Shown in pieces: positions 46,156 through 56,577 of a stretch of 64,000 nt of DNA (position 1 is the stretch's first letter; the number at the start of each line of letters is the position of its first letter). Origin of the DNA: Vombatus ursinus (Eukaryota > Chordata > Mammalia > Diprotodontia > Vombatidae); NCBI RefSeq assembly GCF_900497805.2, contig NW_020954550.1:32903479-32967478 (forward strand). Reading direction: 5' to 3'. A program made the position numbers and the translations under genes. The notes beneath the pieces were generated by a model. That model searched no databases. It had not been told where the DNA came from and was given only the letters and a program-made list of their open reading frames with translations.

Positions 46156-47124
46156 CTATTTCATTGAATGACCATTTTTCCCTTGATGTATTATGCTCAA
46201 TTTTGCCAGGTAAGGGATTCTTGGTTGTAGTCCTAGCTCCTTTGCCTTCTGGAATATCATATTCCATGACCTCTGATCCTTTAATGTTGCAGCTGCCAAG
46301 TCCTGTGTCATCCTGATTGTTTCTTTCTGGCCATTTGCAGTATTTTTTCCTTCACCTGATAATTCTGAAATTTGGCTATAATGGTCCTTGGGTTTTTTAT
46401 TTTTGGGATCTCTTTCCTGAGGTTATCATTGGATTCTTTCAATGCCTATTTTGCCCACGGTTCAAGGACATCAGGGCAGTTTTCCTTGATAATTTCTTTT
46501 TTTTTTTTAATTTGGGAGGCAATGAGGATTGAGTGACTTGTCCAGGGTCACACAGCTAGCTAGTAAGTGTCTGAGGCTGGATTTGAACTCAGGTCTTCCT
46601 GACTCCAGGGCCAGTGCTCTATTCACTGCACCATCTAACTGCCCCCTTCCTTGATAATTTCTTGAAACATGCTGTCCAGATTCTCCTTTTGATTATGGCT
46701 TTCAGATAGTCCAATGATTCTGATACTGTCTCTCCTGGATCTATTTTCCAGGTCAATTGTTTTATCCCATGAGGTATTTACATTTTCTTCCATTTTTTCA
46801 TTCTTTTGAATTTGTTTGGTTGATTCTTGATGTCTCATAGAGTCATTAGCTTTCACTTGCCTGATTCTAACTTTTAAGGTGTCATTTTCCTCAACTAGCT
46901 TTTGTATTTTCTTTTCCATTTGGCCAATTGTACTCTTTAAGGAGCTGTTTTCTTCAGTGAATTTGTGTATCTCCTTTTCCATTTGGCCAATTCTACTTTT
47001 TTTAGCAGTTTTCTAAGCTGTTGACTCTTTTTTGATAATTCTCTTACATCATTTTCATTTCTTTTCCCAATTTTTCTTCTACCTCTCATATATGATTTTT
47101 AAGCTCCTTTTTCAGCTCTTCCAT
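46156..47124 (-). pseudogene. L1 ORF1 remnant, split by a SINE
   Basis: The minus-strand reading starts MEELKKELKN, shows leucine/charged coiled-coil text (EKEIHKFTEENSSLKSTIGQ, about 46980-46920), the RNA-binding-domain start LENRSRRDSIRIIGL, and a C-terminus GLQPRIPYLAKLSII ending at a TAG at 46156-46158. A SINE at 46499-46646 splits it just after the segment DSMFQEIIKE. It also carries in-frame stops in the N-terminal part. Confidence 0.75.
46499..46646 (-). mobile_element. A-tailed tRNA-derived SINE inside L1 ORF1
   Basis: The poly(T) start and the reverse complement of the tRNA-like head (ending CTAACTGCCCCC) are clear. The 17-mer TTCCTTGATAATTTCTT is repeated exactly at 46482-46498 and 46647-46663, marking a clean target duplication in the older L1. 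Confidence 0.95.
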
Positions 47125-47459
47125 GAGGTCTTTCTGGGCTTGAGATTACTTCTCATTTTTCTTTGGGGTTTTGCCTGTAGGTGTTTTGACATTGTTATCT
47201 TCTTCTGAGTTTGTGTCTTGGTCTTCCCTGTTACCATAATAACTTTCTATGGTCAGATTCTTTTTTGTTGCTGTCATTTGTTTGTTTTCTGCTCATCTTT
47301 TTTTTTTTTCCTCTTCCCTTTCTTTTAAATTTCAGCTGCTCCCAGGGCAGAAGAGGCTGTCTCAGGCCTCTTGTGCCATGTGCCAGTGACTGTAGGCCCT
47401 GGCTGTTTTACCTGGTGCTATGCTTATGTTGCCATGAGGCCCCAATGTCTGGTTTTGTG

Positions 47460-47492
47460 CGGAGGGGGGGGGGTGGGGGGGGGGGTGGGTGG
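47460..47492. repeat. G-rich tract in the L1 5' UTR (C-rich in L1 sense)
   Basis: Three long G runs interrupted by single T residues (GGAGGGGGGGGG, then TGGGGGGGGGG, then TGGGTGG) occur on the + strand. They lie in the antisense strand of the L1 5' UTR. Confidence 0.9.
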
Positions 47493-48084
47493 TGGCTGGT
47501 GCTGCTGGAGGCTGTAGGGGTCTGGCAGCTTATCTGGTGCTGAGCTGGGGTCCTAGTGGTGGTATCTGGCAAGTGCTGAGGCTGATGGGGTGTTTCTGCT
47601 TTTCCCTTGGGCTACATTGAAGAATATGGAGGTCTGGCTGCTGGAGGATGCCTGTTTGCCTGGGGCTACACTGAAGCATATGGTGGTTCTCAAAGCTGGA
47701 GTCTGCCAGTTTCCCTGGGAGATCCTGGTGTCTGAGGGATCCTAGTGTTGGTGTTTGCCTGCTCCATTCCACTGGGGATCTCCCACTGGTTTGCTGAGGA
47801 GGGGCTTGCTGGAATGCTTCCTGTCCTGGAACATCCTCCCCTTTTAACTGAGTGATATGGACCTCTCTTGCTGATCTTCCAAGTTTCTTGGGCTAAAAGA
47901 ATTTTTCAACCTGTCTTTTTGCTGGTTCTACTATTACAGTATTTGTTTTGGGGTGCTATTTTATGGTTGTTTGGAGGTGAATATAGGAGAGTTACAGTGA
48001 TTTACTGCTTCTTTGTCATCTTGGCTCCTGGAAGTCTCCCATTTTTTTTCTTTTTGCAGTTTATCTAGACACCATAGCATTGTA

Positions 48085-48275
48085 AGATCATAGATCGAGA
48101 GTTGAAAAAGACCTTCAGTGTCATAAAGCCCAAGCCCCCCATTTTACAAATGAGGAAAGTGAGGCCCAGGAAGGTTAAATGTTAAGTGACTTAGGTCACA
48201 CATATAACTGGAAGAAGTGGGATTTGAACTCAGGTACTTTAGCTCTAAATGGAGCAATTTTTCCACTCTACTTTG
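48085..48275 (-). repeat. MIR CORE-SINE
   Basis: CATTTTACAAATGAGGAAAG, AGTGGGATTTGAACTCAGGT. Confidence 0.82.
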
Positions 48276-48279
48276 CTGA

Positions 48280-48740
48280 TGCCCTTGTCCCTTCTTGTAC
48301 TTTTTCAATCTGTTTCTCTCTATTGGCTTCTTGGCATCTACCAGGAAAAAAAGCTTTGGTCTCCCAATCCTTTAAAGGAAAAAAAGCCTTCCTTCAACCT
48401 CTCTACTCTAGTCAACCATAATTTCATTTTTTTTCTCCTTCCTTTGCTGCCAAACTTCCTAGAAAAGTGACTCATTCTCAGTGTCTCCACTTTCTTACCT
48501 CCTTCTTTAATCTTGCTTCCATTCCCACTAACTATTCTTTCATAACACCTCTCTCAAAGACCATCAGTGTTATCCAGTTACCAAATCCAGTTGTCATTTT
48601 TTAGTCCTCATCCTGGACCCCTAGACCTCCCTGCAGCATTAAGACACTGCTGCTCATGCCACCTTCTTCTTGGTCCTGAATATCAGACTAAGGTGTTTGA
48701 CATTTCATCCACAACCACTGGAGCACCACTGCAGGTGTTT
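48280..48740 (+). pseudogene. L2-class LINE reverse-transcriptase fragment
   Basis: Around 48570-48660 the + strand reads in the style of the LINE2/CR1 RT segment that in intact relatives spells LDLSAAFDTVDH; here DLPAALRH is visible at about 48617-48640. The preceding ACTCATTCTCAGTGTCTCCA and ACCTCTCTCAAAGACCATCA also fit. Frame breaks are frequent. Confidence 0.6.
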
Positions 48741-49297
48741 GGTTTTTTGTTTTGTTTTGTTTTAGCAGGGAAGATGGACTATCAGGTCCATTAATCTGTT
48801 GGGAACTTATAAGATGAATTAGAGAAACCTTGTGAAAGGGAATACCCTCAGGAAGGGCTTTCTGAACCTAGGCAAAAAGTAATAAAAGCCTGAGTTTCTG
48901 GCATCCAAACTATATAGTTCTTAAAAGGAATTGGACAGTGTATTATAAATATATCTACTTCTTTCTCCCTAAGAATTCACTTCTTTTTTGGCGGTCCCTT
49001 TTGTGAACTGTTTAAATGGCTGACTCTGCTTTGATCTCTCTCTGTCTAGAAAGAGTTTAGGCTAGGAATTCTATGTCTACATTTTCTTCAAACAGCCTAT
49101 GTATTTAATGTAAGTAGACATGGTCTTGGTTGCTCAGATGGGTTAGGTATGTCTGTAAAGACTGCGTAGTGTGCTATGTCTCTGAGATCTAAGGCAACAG
49201 AACCGCAGAGACCCAAAGGGGCAAGACTGAAATGATTGTTACTCAGAGACAGAAAAGATGGGATTTTTAATGAATCCTCATGTATTGGATGAAAGTA

Positions 49298-49495
49298 ATC
49301 ATAGGATCATAGATTTTTGAGCTGGATGGGACCTCAGGGATCATCCAGTCATCACCTCATTTTACAAGCGAGAAAATTGAATTCTAGAGCAGATAAATGA
49401 TTTGTCCGAGTCTGTGTAGGTAGCGAATTCCAAAGCCAAGGATTAATGTAAGGTCCCATGATTGCAAGTCCATCATTCTTTCTGCCACCTCTTTT
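49298..49495 (-). repeat. MIR CORE-SINE
   Basis: TTGAGCTGGATGGGACCTCA through the diverged reverse head at TTTCTGCCACCTC. Confidence 0.8.
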
Positions 49496-50029
49496 CCTTG
49501 ATATTAATTCTGTAAACTCTATGTAGTTTGCAAAAGAAAAAAAAATCTGTGGCGGGGAGAAACAGATACCTACATGAAGCCAAGGCCCCACTGGATCCAG
49601 GAGTGGAAAGAGGGACACTTTTCACTCCACAGTAGCTTTTTTTTCTTTTTTGTTGCTTCTTACTTTATTCCAAGGACTGTAGTCAAATGCCTACTATATC
49701 TTGTTCTATCAGGACAAGGGGTGGGGGTGAGGAGTAAGGAGTATGAATGGGTCAGTGGTAATCCACTGCCACTTCCAGAAGAGTAACTCAGAACACACCT
49801 ATGTTCTCCTGATGCTATGTAGCATGCATTTTTCAGTGAAGGGCAGCCAGTACATAATTACTGCAAAAATAATTCACTGCCCTCATCATGCCATAGATAT
49901 TGTTCCAGAAGCAGTGCAATAGACAAACCCAGGACATGTTTGTTGATTGGCATGGCTGGTACCATCTTGCTTCAACTCCTTAAGGCCATGAAGAAAATGA
50001 ATGACAAAAGAAGTTGCTTAGCTAATAAA

Positions 50030-50150
50030 TCAAAAAACATTAAGTGCTTACTATGTGCTGGGGACTCTCTAGATAGTGAGCAAATAGCAATGAAGTAGTC
50101 ACTGACATCACAGTGCTTATATTCTACTCGTGAATATAACAAGACTCAAC
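50030..50150 (-). repeat. antisense L2 3' end
   Basis: AAACATTAAGTGCTTACTAT with GTGCTTATATTCTACTCGTG. Confidence 0.75.
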
Positions 50151-50309
50151 TGTAGTATAGGCTACAGTGAGGAAAAGGATCTTGGTTTCCCAATGTACTC
50201 TAGTGCAGGGTTGCTATAAATTGTCACATAGCTGATGAACTTCCCCTCCCCACTGGATGTCACTCAGAATCCCGGAACTGCAAATGAGCCCACCCTTTAC
50301 CTGGAATAT

Positions 50310-50420
50310 GAATCCTATTTACAATGCCTCCCAATAAGTGATTATATACTCTTTACTTGAACACTTCCAGCAATGAGAAATTCACTACCTCCTAAAGCAG
50401 CCCTTTGCTTTTGTCAAACC
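50310..50420 (-). repeat. CR1/L3-type LINE fragment
   Basis: ACTTCCAGCAATGAGAAATTC followed by ACTACCTCCTAAAGCAGC is the reverse complement of the CR1-type 3' region upstream of the segment seen at 25880. Confidence 0.6.
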
Positions 50421-50454
50421 ATGAATTTATCCTTCAGTATCTCTATCCGTATCA

Positions 50455-50590
50455 ATGTTGTCTGTGTTAGATGCAATTATTAAGTACCTACTATGTGCCA
50501 ACACCTAGAGATATAAAGACAAAAACAAAACAGTCCTTGCCTTTAAGGAGCTTACACTCTATTCTGAGAAAGAAGAACCAAGACGTGCAT
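50455..50590 (-). repeat. antisense L2 3' end
   Basis: TTATTAAGTACCTACTATGT and CCTTTAAGGAGCTTACACTC. Confidence 0.8.
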
Positions 50591-51561
50591 ACCTGCCTTG
50601 ATAAGTTCCTTTCATAGAGAAGCAGCTTAAATGCTTTCCAAACTTGAGGAGAGAATATGGTGATGAAAGCTATCAATAACTCTATTAAACAAAATAGTAG
50701 TCATCTGTCAAAAAACAAACTAGCTCTTTCTCTCTCTCTCTTTCCCACCCCATTTTTTTCTTCCCCCCTCCTCCCTCACCCTCAAAAAGCCAAACTAGTT
50801 CATATATGTATAGTCACAGCCTTTCTCCTATTCACTCATTTTTACATCCCCCTCAATAATTGCATGCCCACAGTAATATACCGTATCTGCCCACTTTTCA
50901 TTATTATATGTCCTGCCTCAAATTCTCATCTAAAATTGGAGAAGGGGGAAAAGTCTTACTTTTTCATTGCTAGTTTCTTGATCTCAAGAAATTTGTTGCA
51001 TTTTAAAAGAGAAAATGACTCTGCATCTATAAAGATTTTCTCCATTTGCATTTAATTCTTAACTATCTCCAGAAGATGAAAATAACAGTGTTTGTTAATC
51101 CTCTCTTTTCTCACTTGGTAATAAATATTACCATGTGGAAATGGTGGTATACTCCAAGCTGATGTTTGCTTTTGTCCATTTCTCAGGTCATTAAATATTT
51201 ACTCAGAATGGGGAGAGTGATAGGAATACTTCATTGAAAGTTGAAAATTTCTCCCTCAAACTGCTCCTACCCCACTCCACTCCCTACATACACATATGCT
51301 TTATATTTTGAATCACTGGACAAGCCTAGTTTGCCACTCAAATGGAAAGTGTTATGACTTATAAAGCAAGGGACAGATGGACCCCAAGAAGGTGTTTATC
51401 TTAGATTCTTGGGGAACTTACTCCAACCCTTTTTTTTTACAGGACATTCAATTAGTAGTTAAAATACAATAAGTGTCTAATTGAATTACTATCATATGAC
51501 ATTTATTTGGTACTGGGAAGGAGGGAAAGATGGAGGAAAATTACGAAAGAATTATGTTAAT

Positions 51562-51707
51562 AGGGGCAGGCATGTGGGGCAGTGGATAGAGCACTGGCCC
51601 TGGAATCAGGAGGACTTGAATTCAAATCTGACCTCAAACACTTGACAATTACTAGCTGTGTGACCCTGGGCAAGTCATTTAGCCCTATTGATTAGCCAAA
51701 AAAAAAA
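51562..51707 (+). mobile_element. A-tailed tRNA-derived SINE
   Basis: AAAGAATTATGTTAAT at 51546-51561 matches AAAGAATCATATTAAT at 51708-51723 with two differences. The B box and a 13-base A tail are visible. Confidence 0.93.
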
Positions 51708-51734
51708 AAAGAATCATATTAATATTAATTAACA

Positions 51735-52275
51735 AGTTGGTATAATGGGAAGAGTGCCAGATTTCAAATCAAAAGATAGAAGTTTGAATCCCCCCCCCTT
51801 CCATTGGTGGGTTCTTTCCAGAAACTCCATTTTGAAGAAGGCCCAAACCAGTCATATTTCACTTCCTGGACTTTACCATTGTGTTCCTTTCCCTTTTAAG
51901 CTCCTCTTTAATGTGTTGTCTTACTCCATTAGAATGTAAGCTCCTTGAGGACAGGGACTATCTTTTTGCCTGTATTTTTTATGTCTAGTGCTTAGCACAA
52001 TGTCTAGCTCACGGTAAGTGCCCAATAATGTTTGATGATCTGACTTTAGACAAATCAATGGGACATGCTTACTTCCTGTGTGATCTCAGACAATATAAGA
52101 GTTAAAATTTATATAAAATTTAAGGTTTCCAAAGCATATTATCTTGTCCATACCTGCAATAGCCCTGTGAAGTAGGTGCTTTGCCTTTCAAGTTACCTCA
52201 GTTTCCTCATATGTAAAATGAAGGGGCTGGACTACATTATCTCCATGCCCCCTTCTAGTTCTAAGTCCTATGACC
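51735..52275 (+). repeat. composite of MIR, L2 and long-tailed CORE-SINE pieces
   Basis: A MIR head (51735-51800) is followed by an L2 3' end (51835-52040), a MIR mid-part (52060-52092), a long-tailed CORE-SINE fragment (52093-52185) and a MIR tail (52190-52275). The order suggests insertion of younger pieces into one older MIR. Confidence 0.65.
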
Positions 52276-53329
52276 TTCCCTGCACTTGAAGAACGTATAG
52301 CATTGTTGGAGAGGGCAGATGTACATTGGAGAAACTTTTAAACAACAGCTTGAGACAATAAAAACGCCCAGTTGAATGGTACAGAAGAAGATGAGATTGT
52401 ACTGCACATGACGCATGTACAGAGAAGCCCATCCAGTGTATGGGGAATATTTCTAACCTTCCCACTGGCAACCTAGCTTGGCTGCTCCAGGGAGTGTAAA
52501 GAGGAAATGTGTAGGGGTGGGGGTCAGGATAGAAGCTAATCCCCTCTGGAACACAAAGGGAGGTAGGATTTAGCAATTAAACAGAGGCTGTGTGATGAGT
52601 TCGTTAAAAATGTAAGCATCCTGGGGTATGAGATCTGGAGTAAAGTTGAGCTTTTGACGCGGACCATGGGTCATTACCCAAGAATGAAAAATGAGAACAA
52701 GGAAAGGAGATTCTGCCACTGGAAAGCCTTTTAGAAGTTTACTGGGACATTTGAGAGAGCCATTGTCAAACACTGTCTCTTGCCTTTGTATGTACTGTAT
52801 ATGGAATGGCAGCATCGACCTGGTCCTCTGGTAAGCATATTGGAGGTTGAAGGGCATGAACTGCCCAAAGGAAAGAAATCCTTGTGAATTTCTGCAGGCA
52901 AGGGAGAATTTGGCTGGCCCTCCTTTCCTGCTGTGTGGTTTTGGGGAAAGTGGTGTTTGTTAGACCCTGCAGAGCCAAAAAGAGAGCTGGACAATCCTTC
53001 TTTAGTGATTTTCTTTGCAAGGTGTTTCCATGTACACCGGCACAAGAGAGGTGGTCATCAGAGATGCTCTTAGATATTCTTCCTAAGGAACTTTCTTTGG
53101 GAGGTTGGGTACCTGGTACTAGCTTACCCTTTTCTATGAAAATCCCTCAGCCTGTTTCTGTCCAGATCAGAGCCCAAGTCTATTCACTTCCTCCCAAAGG
53201 AAGGAGTATATCAGGAAGGCTGCTGATGGTCATCGTACAACTAGGTATTGGAAGAGTGTCAATGATTGACCCAAAACAAGCAAGAAGTATGAAAGAAGGT
53301 TTACTTACAAGATATAAATATAGATATGA

Positions 53330-53330
<1 letters not shown>
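52276..53330. other. repeat-free block upstream of the GATA tract
   Basis: No repeat seen. Open frames occur on both strands (for example 52884-53333 on +), but none has recognisable protein features or splice context. Confidence 0.45.
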
Positions 53331-53396
<66 letters not shown>

Positions 53397-53406
53397 NNNN
53401 NNNNNN

Positions 53407-53453
<47 letters not shown>
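53331..53453. repeat. (GATA)n microsatellite with an assembly gap
   Basis: Near-perfect GATA units on both sides of ten N at 53397-53406. The true length is unknown. It lies about 720 bases before the PLCXD3 exon. Confidence 0.98.
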
Positions 53454-53456
<3 letters not shown>

Positions 53457-53571
53457 CTGATTTTGGTTCCCATAAGTAGAATGCTGAGCTCTTCTCATCC
53501 CTCTTCCACTCAAATTGTAGCTAGTGCAACCTGCTCAAGGTGGAAGACTGACCAAGTATGTGAAAGTCCAA

Positions 53572-53745
53572 TGAATCTTAGATTTAGAGCTAGATGGGCG
53601 CCATAGGTTTTATCAAATCCAATTCTCTCACTTTACAGAAGAGGAAACTAAGGCACAGAGGTTAAGAACCTGTCTAGAGTTATACACAGCTAGTAAGTTT
53701 CTGAATCAGGATTTGAACTCAGGTCTTCTTGACTCCTGTGAAATT
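53572..53745 (-). repeat. MIR CORE-SINE
   Basis: AGATTTAGAGCTAGATGGGC, then GAGGAAACTAAGGCACAGAG and GGATTTGAACTCAGGTCTTC. Confidence 0.85.
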
Positions 53746-54142
53746 AAAAATTGATACCCTACTTTATTTTGTCTTATTTATTAATTGAGAATTATATCTA
53801 ATCACCAGAATTCATACTTATAGATCAGATTTTATTGTATAGGCCTTAGTGAGAAGTTTATAAGAGTTTAACTTCCCTATTCCTCTGGGTTACAGCCTGG
53901 ACTCACATCTGTCTTAACCCAGATTGGAGAAAGAGGGAAAGAAAGGATGAGTCAACATGGTCATAAGATGTTTTACCTAGCAGTGGACCATTCTGGTGTA
54001 GGGGGGTGCCTGACATGGGACTTTCTAAATGGCGTTGTTCATCTCTGTGTTTTCCCCATTGTCATGGGTCCTGGAGATCCTATCTTGTGAGTTAAGCTAA
54101 ATAAGCCCACCCTTTAGCTGTGTAAGCCTACCTTTTATTTCT

Positions 54143-54172
54143 GTATAACTTCTTTTCTTTTTTCCTCATTAG
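54143..54172 (+). promoter_or_regulatory. PLCXD3: splice acceptor of the PLCXD3 last exon
   Basis: A pyrimidine-rich tract (TTCTTTTCTTTTTTCCTC) runs into ATTAG immediately before the exon. Using the AG at 54171-54172 leaves one base of a split codon and then opens the conserved frame. The alternative AG two bases later would shift the frame, which favours the first. Confidence 0.85.
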
Positions 54173-54329
54173 AGCTCTCCCAGCCATGATGCATTGGGTC
54201 CGGACTCAGAAACCTGGAGAGAGCGGCATCAACATCGTCACTGCTGATTTTGTAGAACTTGGGGATTTTATCAGCACGGTCATCAAACTCAACTACGTCC
54301 TCGAGGAAGGAGAAGCAGACACCACTTGA
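54173..54329 (+). CDS. PLCXD3: PLCXD3, last coding exon (C-terminal 51 residues)
   Basis: This exon encodes the C-terminus of phosphatidylinositol-specific phospholipase C X-domain-containing protein 3. The family is intracellular, keeps only the catalytic X half of a phospholipase C barrel, and acts on phosphoinositides. The first base completes a split codon (expected Arg). The reading then begins ALPAMMHWVRTQKPGESG, continues through NIVTADFVELGDF and STVIKLNY, and ends EEGEADTT with TGA at 54327-54329. From memory the human protein ends almost identically (about 50 matching positions, with Q for H, FDE for LEE, and EANT for EADTT), so this copy seems one residue longer. The segment corresponds to the closing strand and helix of the barrel; the catalytic histidines lie in upstream exons outside this window. 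The reading frame is intact and codon use looks normal. PLCXD1 and PLCXD2 are less likely because their tails differ. Assignment rests on recalled protein sequence, not a search. Confidence 0.93.
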
Positions 54330-54352
54330 TAATACTGTTGGAAATGTCCATG

Positions 54353-54358
54353 AATAAA
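54353..54358 (+). promoter_or_regulatory. possible proximal poly(A) signal
   Basis: AATAAA lies only 24 bases after the stop codon. It is a perfect hexamer, but the following 40 bases are A- and T-rich without a clear GT-rich element, so use is uncertain. Confidence 0.35.
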
Positions 54359-54782
54359 ATAGAGAAGACCAATTGTATTAGGCATATTATCTTAGAACAT
54401 ATTGATCTTCCTATGCCACTGAATCTTGGAAGTGTTTAGGGCTTAGGGTGGGTGGGAAAAGGGGGGGAAACTTTTTTTCAGTGACTCTCATCATGATCTG
54501 TACCTCTATAAATATTTCATGTTCCCATTTGAAAAACCAAGTCTATTCTTGTATCTAGTGTTAGGGATAGAAAAGACCTGTTCAATGTTTATCACGATTA
54601 ATTGCTGTGGCTTATATTTATGAGTGTCTGTTTAAATTGCTTTTTCTACTTTCAAGATTAAGATCCATGCTCCACCCACCATACCTCACCCATTTATCAA
54701 AGGCAGAATAGGGCATGCAACAATTGTAGACCTGACATGAGATGGATTCAAGTAGATGTAAGTTGCTGGCTTTTGGAGATTT

Positions 54783-54788
54783 AATAAA
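54783..54788 (+). promoter_or_regulatory. possible alternative poly(A) signal
   Basis: AATAAA is followed within 40 bases by TTTTGTAGTTAGATGTCTGG, a plausible GT-rich downstream element. It would give a 3' UTR of about 480 bases. Confidence 0.4.
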
Positions 54789-54897
54789 ATGTGAAAGGCC
54801 TGCCCAATTTTGTAGTTAGATGTCTGGTCAGTCACAGCCCCCCAGTTTTGACCCAATAGAAAATATGCATTAAAAATATTTCCAGGATCAGTAAACC

Positions 54898-54901
<4 letters not shown>

Positions 54902-54946
<45 letters not shown>
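54902..54946. repeat. (GT)n microsatellite in the presumed 3' UTR
   Basis: About 22 uninterrupted GT units, followed by GAAAG. In a transcript this would be a UG repeat. Confidence 0.97.
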
Positions 54947-54950
<4 letters not shown>

Positions 54951-55544
54951 GAACAGGATATGCAGTATTTCTATTTAAGGCAGCTATAAATATAGAGTCA
55001 GAACTTCTTCTGACAAAAACCTGAGTGCCAATTCCACAGCAAAAAAATAATAATAATAAAAGGAGAGGGAGATGTTGATTTTATGTGTAGGGAATCCCTT
55101 TAAAAAAATAATGCCCATCTTGCCATTGCCTGGAAATGCTAGGTCACCACAAGTGACTAGGAATCAGGACACCCTTCTTTACCAGAACTCTTTGAAGACC
55201 CCACCTTCTAGATATTTCTCTGCTAAGTCAATAAATATCTGATTTAAAAAAACAAACAAACAAAGAATATATCAGTGAAATAAAAACCTGTTAGCTGGTT
55301 AAATCTCAACAACTTCAATGAGACCTAAATGAAAGAAGATTAACTTTCCTGCTGCCCCTAGATTTTTTGAGAAGATGAGATCCAAGTTTCAAGAACAAAT
55401 TAAGCAGCAATTAATCCCAAGTAAATCTGTATTTCCTAATGAGCATTTGCAGGACATAGTTCCTGGGGACCCATGAGTTGAGTCTTAGTCTTTCAAATTG
55501 GAGATCCCATAGAGACAGAGGGATGTCATACAGTCTAGAGTAGT

Positions 55545-55755
55545 GGTTCTCAAACTGTGTTCCCTGGCACACATGAGGGAGGTCCCATAAGTCATCCCTG
55601 GGGCTTCATTGAAATAAAGTATTGTTCTGGCAGTCATATTTAATTGGCATCTGACCCATTTTTACTTTTTCCCCATCTTTTACCAGAGACAGGCAAAAGA
55701 ACATAGAAGGCTTCCACAGCCTTAAAAAGTGAAAACCACTGGTCTAGACAGTGCA
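55545..55755. repeat. hAT-type MITE in the presumed 3' UTR
   Basis: TAGTGGTTCTCAAACTGTG at the left is inverted as AGTGAAAACCACTGG at the right. The 8-mers GTCTAGAG / GTCTAGAC flank it, one mismatch. Confidence 0.75.
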
Positions 55756-55947
55756 GGACCAACCAAGGATGGTCCAGGCATTGCCTGTACCAGAAGCTTT
55801 TAATTATGACCTTGGGCAAATCATTTGACCTTTTAGGATGCCTTTTCCCCAAATTATAACACAGTCTAAAAAGGAAGCAACCTTTTCTCCAACTGTCTCA
55901 GCAGGCTACTTTGAAGATAAAATTAACAAAACTCTCTAAATTCTTTA

Positions 55948-56140
55948 GAAATCCCATGACCCCATTTTGGGTTTTCTTGGCAAAGATACTAGAGTGGTTT
56001 GCCATTTCCTTCTCCACTTCACTTTACAGATGAGGAAATTGAGGCAAACAGTTAAGTGACTTACCCAAGGTCACACAACTAGCCAAGTGTCTGAGGCCTG
56101 ATTTGAACTCAGGTCTTCCTGACTCCAGGGCCAGCCCCTA
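55948..56140 (-). mobile_element. Mar1 CORE-SINE, truncated, in the presumed 3' UTR
   Basis: Begins inside the RTE-like tail (CCATGACCCCATTTTGGG) and loses most of the tRNA head after CCAGGGCCAGCCCC. Confidence 0.88.
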
Positions 56141-56374
56141 ATCCTGGTATTAGAAAAGTGCAATTGAATTATGGCATTCAGTAAGGACCAAGCTATCAAA
56201 GTTTGTCTGAATTTTGATAAACTTTTTACAAGCACAGGTTATATATTATAAAAACACATTTACCTATTTCTGGGGACTAAAAAAGTGACCTAGAAAAGGA
56301 ACTTGTAATCAAGATTATACAACTGAGAAACCTGGTGACCAGAAAAATTATGTTTATTATTTTCTTACTAATAA

Positions 56375-56577
56375 TGGTGACTCATTTGTATCACACTGGT
56401 AAGGTTAACAAAGTGATTTCTTCACAACACTGTGAGGAAAGGAGTGTGGATATTAGCCTTAGATCATAGTTGAAGAAGTTAAAAGACTTGATCATAGTTA
56501 CACAGCTAGTAAATGTCCAAGTCAGGAGCAGAACCCAGCTCCCCTGACCCAAGGCCAGTGCTTTCCACTACACCACA
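56375..56577 (-). repeat. MIR-type CORE-SINE in the presumed 3' UTR
   Basis: TTACACAGCTAGTAAATGTC and the reverse head ending CACTACACCAC. Confidence 0.78.

Larger units (their letters stand above)
43925..48028 (-). mobile_element. internally deleted L1 with both ends, about 4.1 kb
   Basis: On the minus strand it starts near 48028 with GGAGCCAAGATGACAAAGAAG and has a 5' UTR of about 0.9 kb. ORF1 follows at 47124-46156, interrupted by a SINE. A spacer then leads into the first ORF2 codons, reading IIIVNVNGMNFPIKQKQI (45500-45440), the start of the L1 endonuclease domain. The text then jumps to the ORF2 C-terminal region, whose last part reads FLVAKYCKLRGCPSIVGV (about 44520-44470), before the 3' UTR. 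Most of the endonuclease and all of the reverse transcriptase core are missing. Confidence 0.82.
48741..51545. other. mixed sequence with few repeats
   Basis: Apart from a MIR, two L2 ends and a CR1 piece listed separately, no feature was recognised; TTTG units at 48741-48763 and CT-rich text near 50725-50780. Confidence 0.45.
1..54172 (+). other. PLCXD3: presumed 3' part of the last PLCXD3 intron
   Basis: No other exon could be recognised in the first 54 kb on either strand. Since the last PLCXD3 exon needs an upstream donor, and PLCXD3 in other mammals has few exons separated by very long introns, this block is best read as intron. It is filled mainly with old interspersed repeats listed separately. 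This is inference: the donor exon lies outside the window. Confidence 0.75.

Noticed and set aside
52884-53333. Open frame of 149 codons on the + strand upstream of the PLCXD3 exon
   Set aside because: No family features, no plausible splice context, and it runs into the GATA repeat. Overlapping open frames occur on the other strand, as expected by chance.
53331-53453. Regular array resembling a CRISPR-like repeat
   Set aside because: It is a plain tetranucleotide microsatellite without spacers, in a vertebrate genome.
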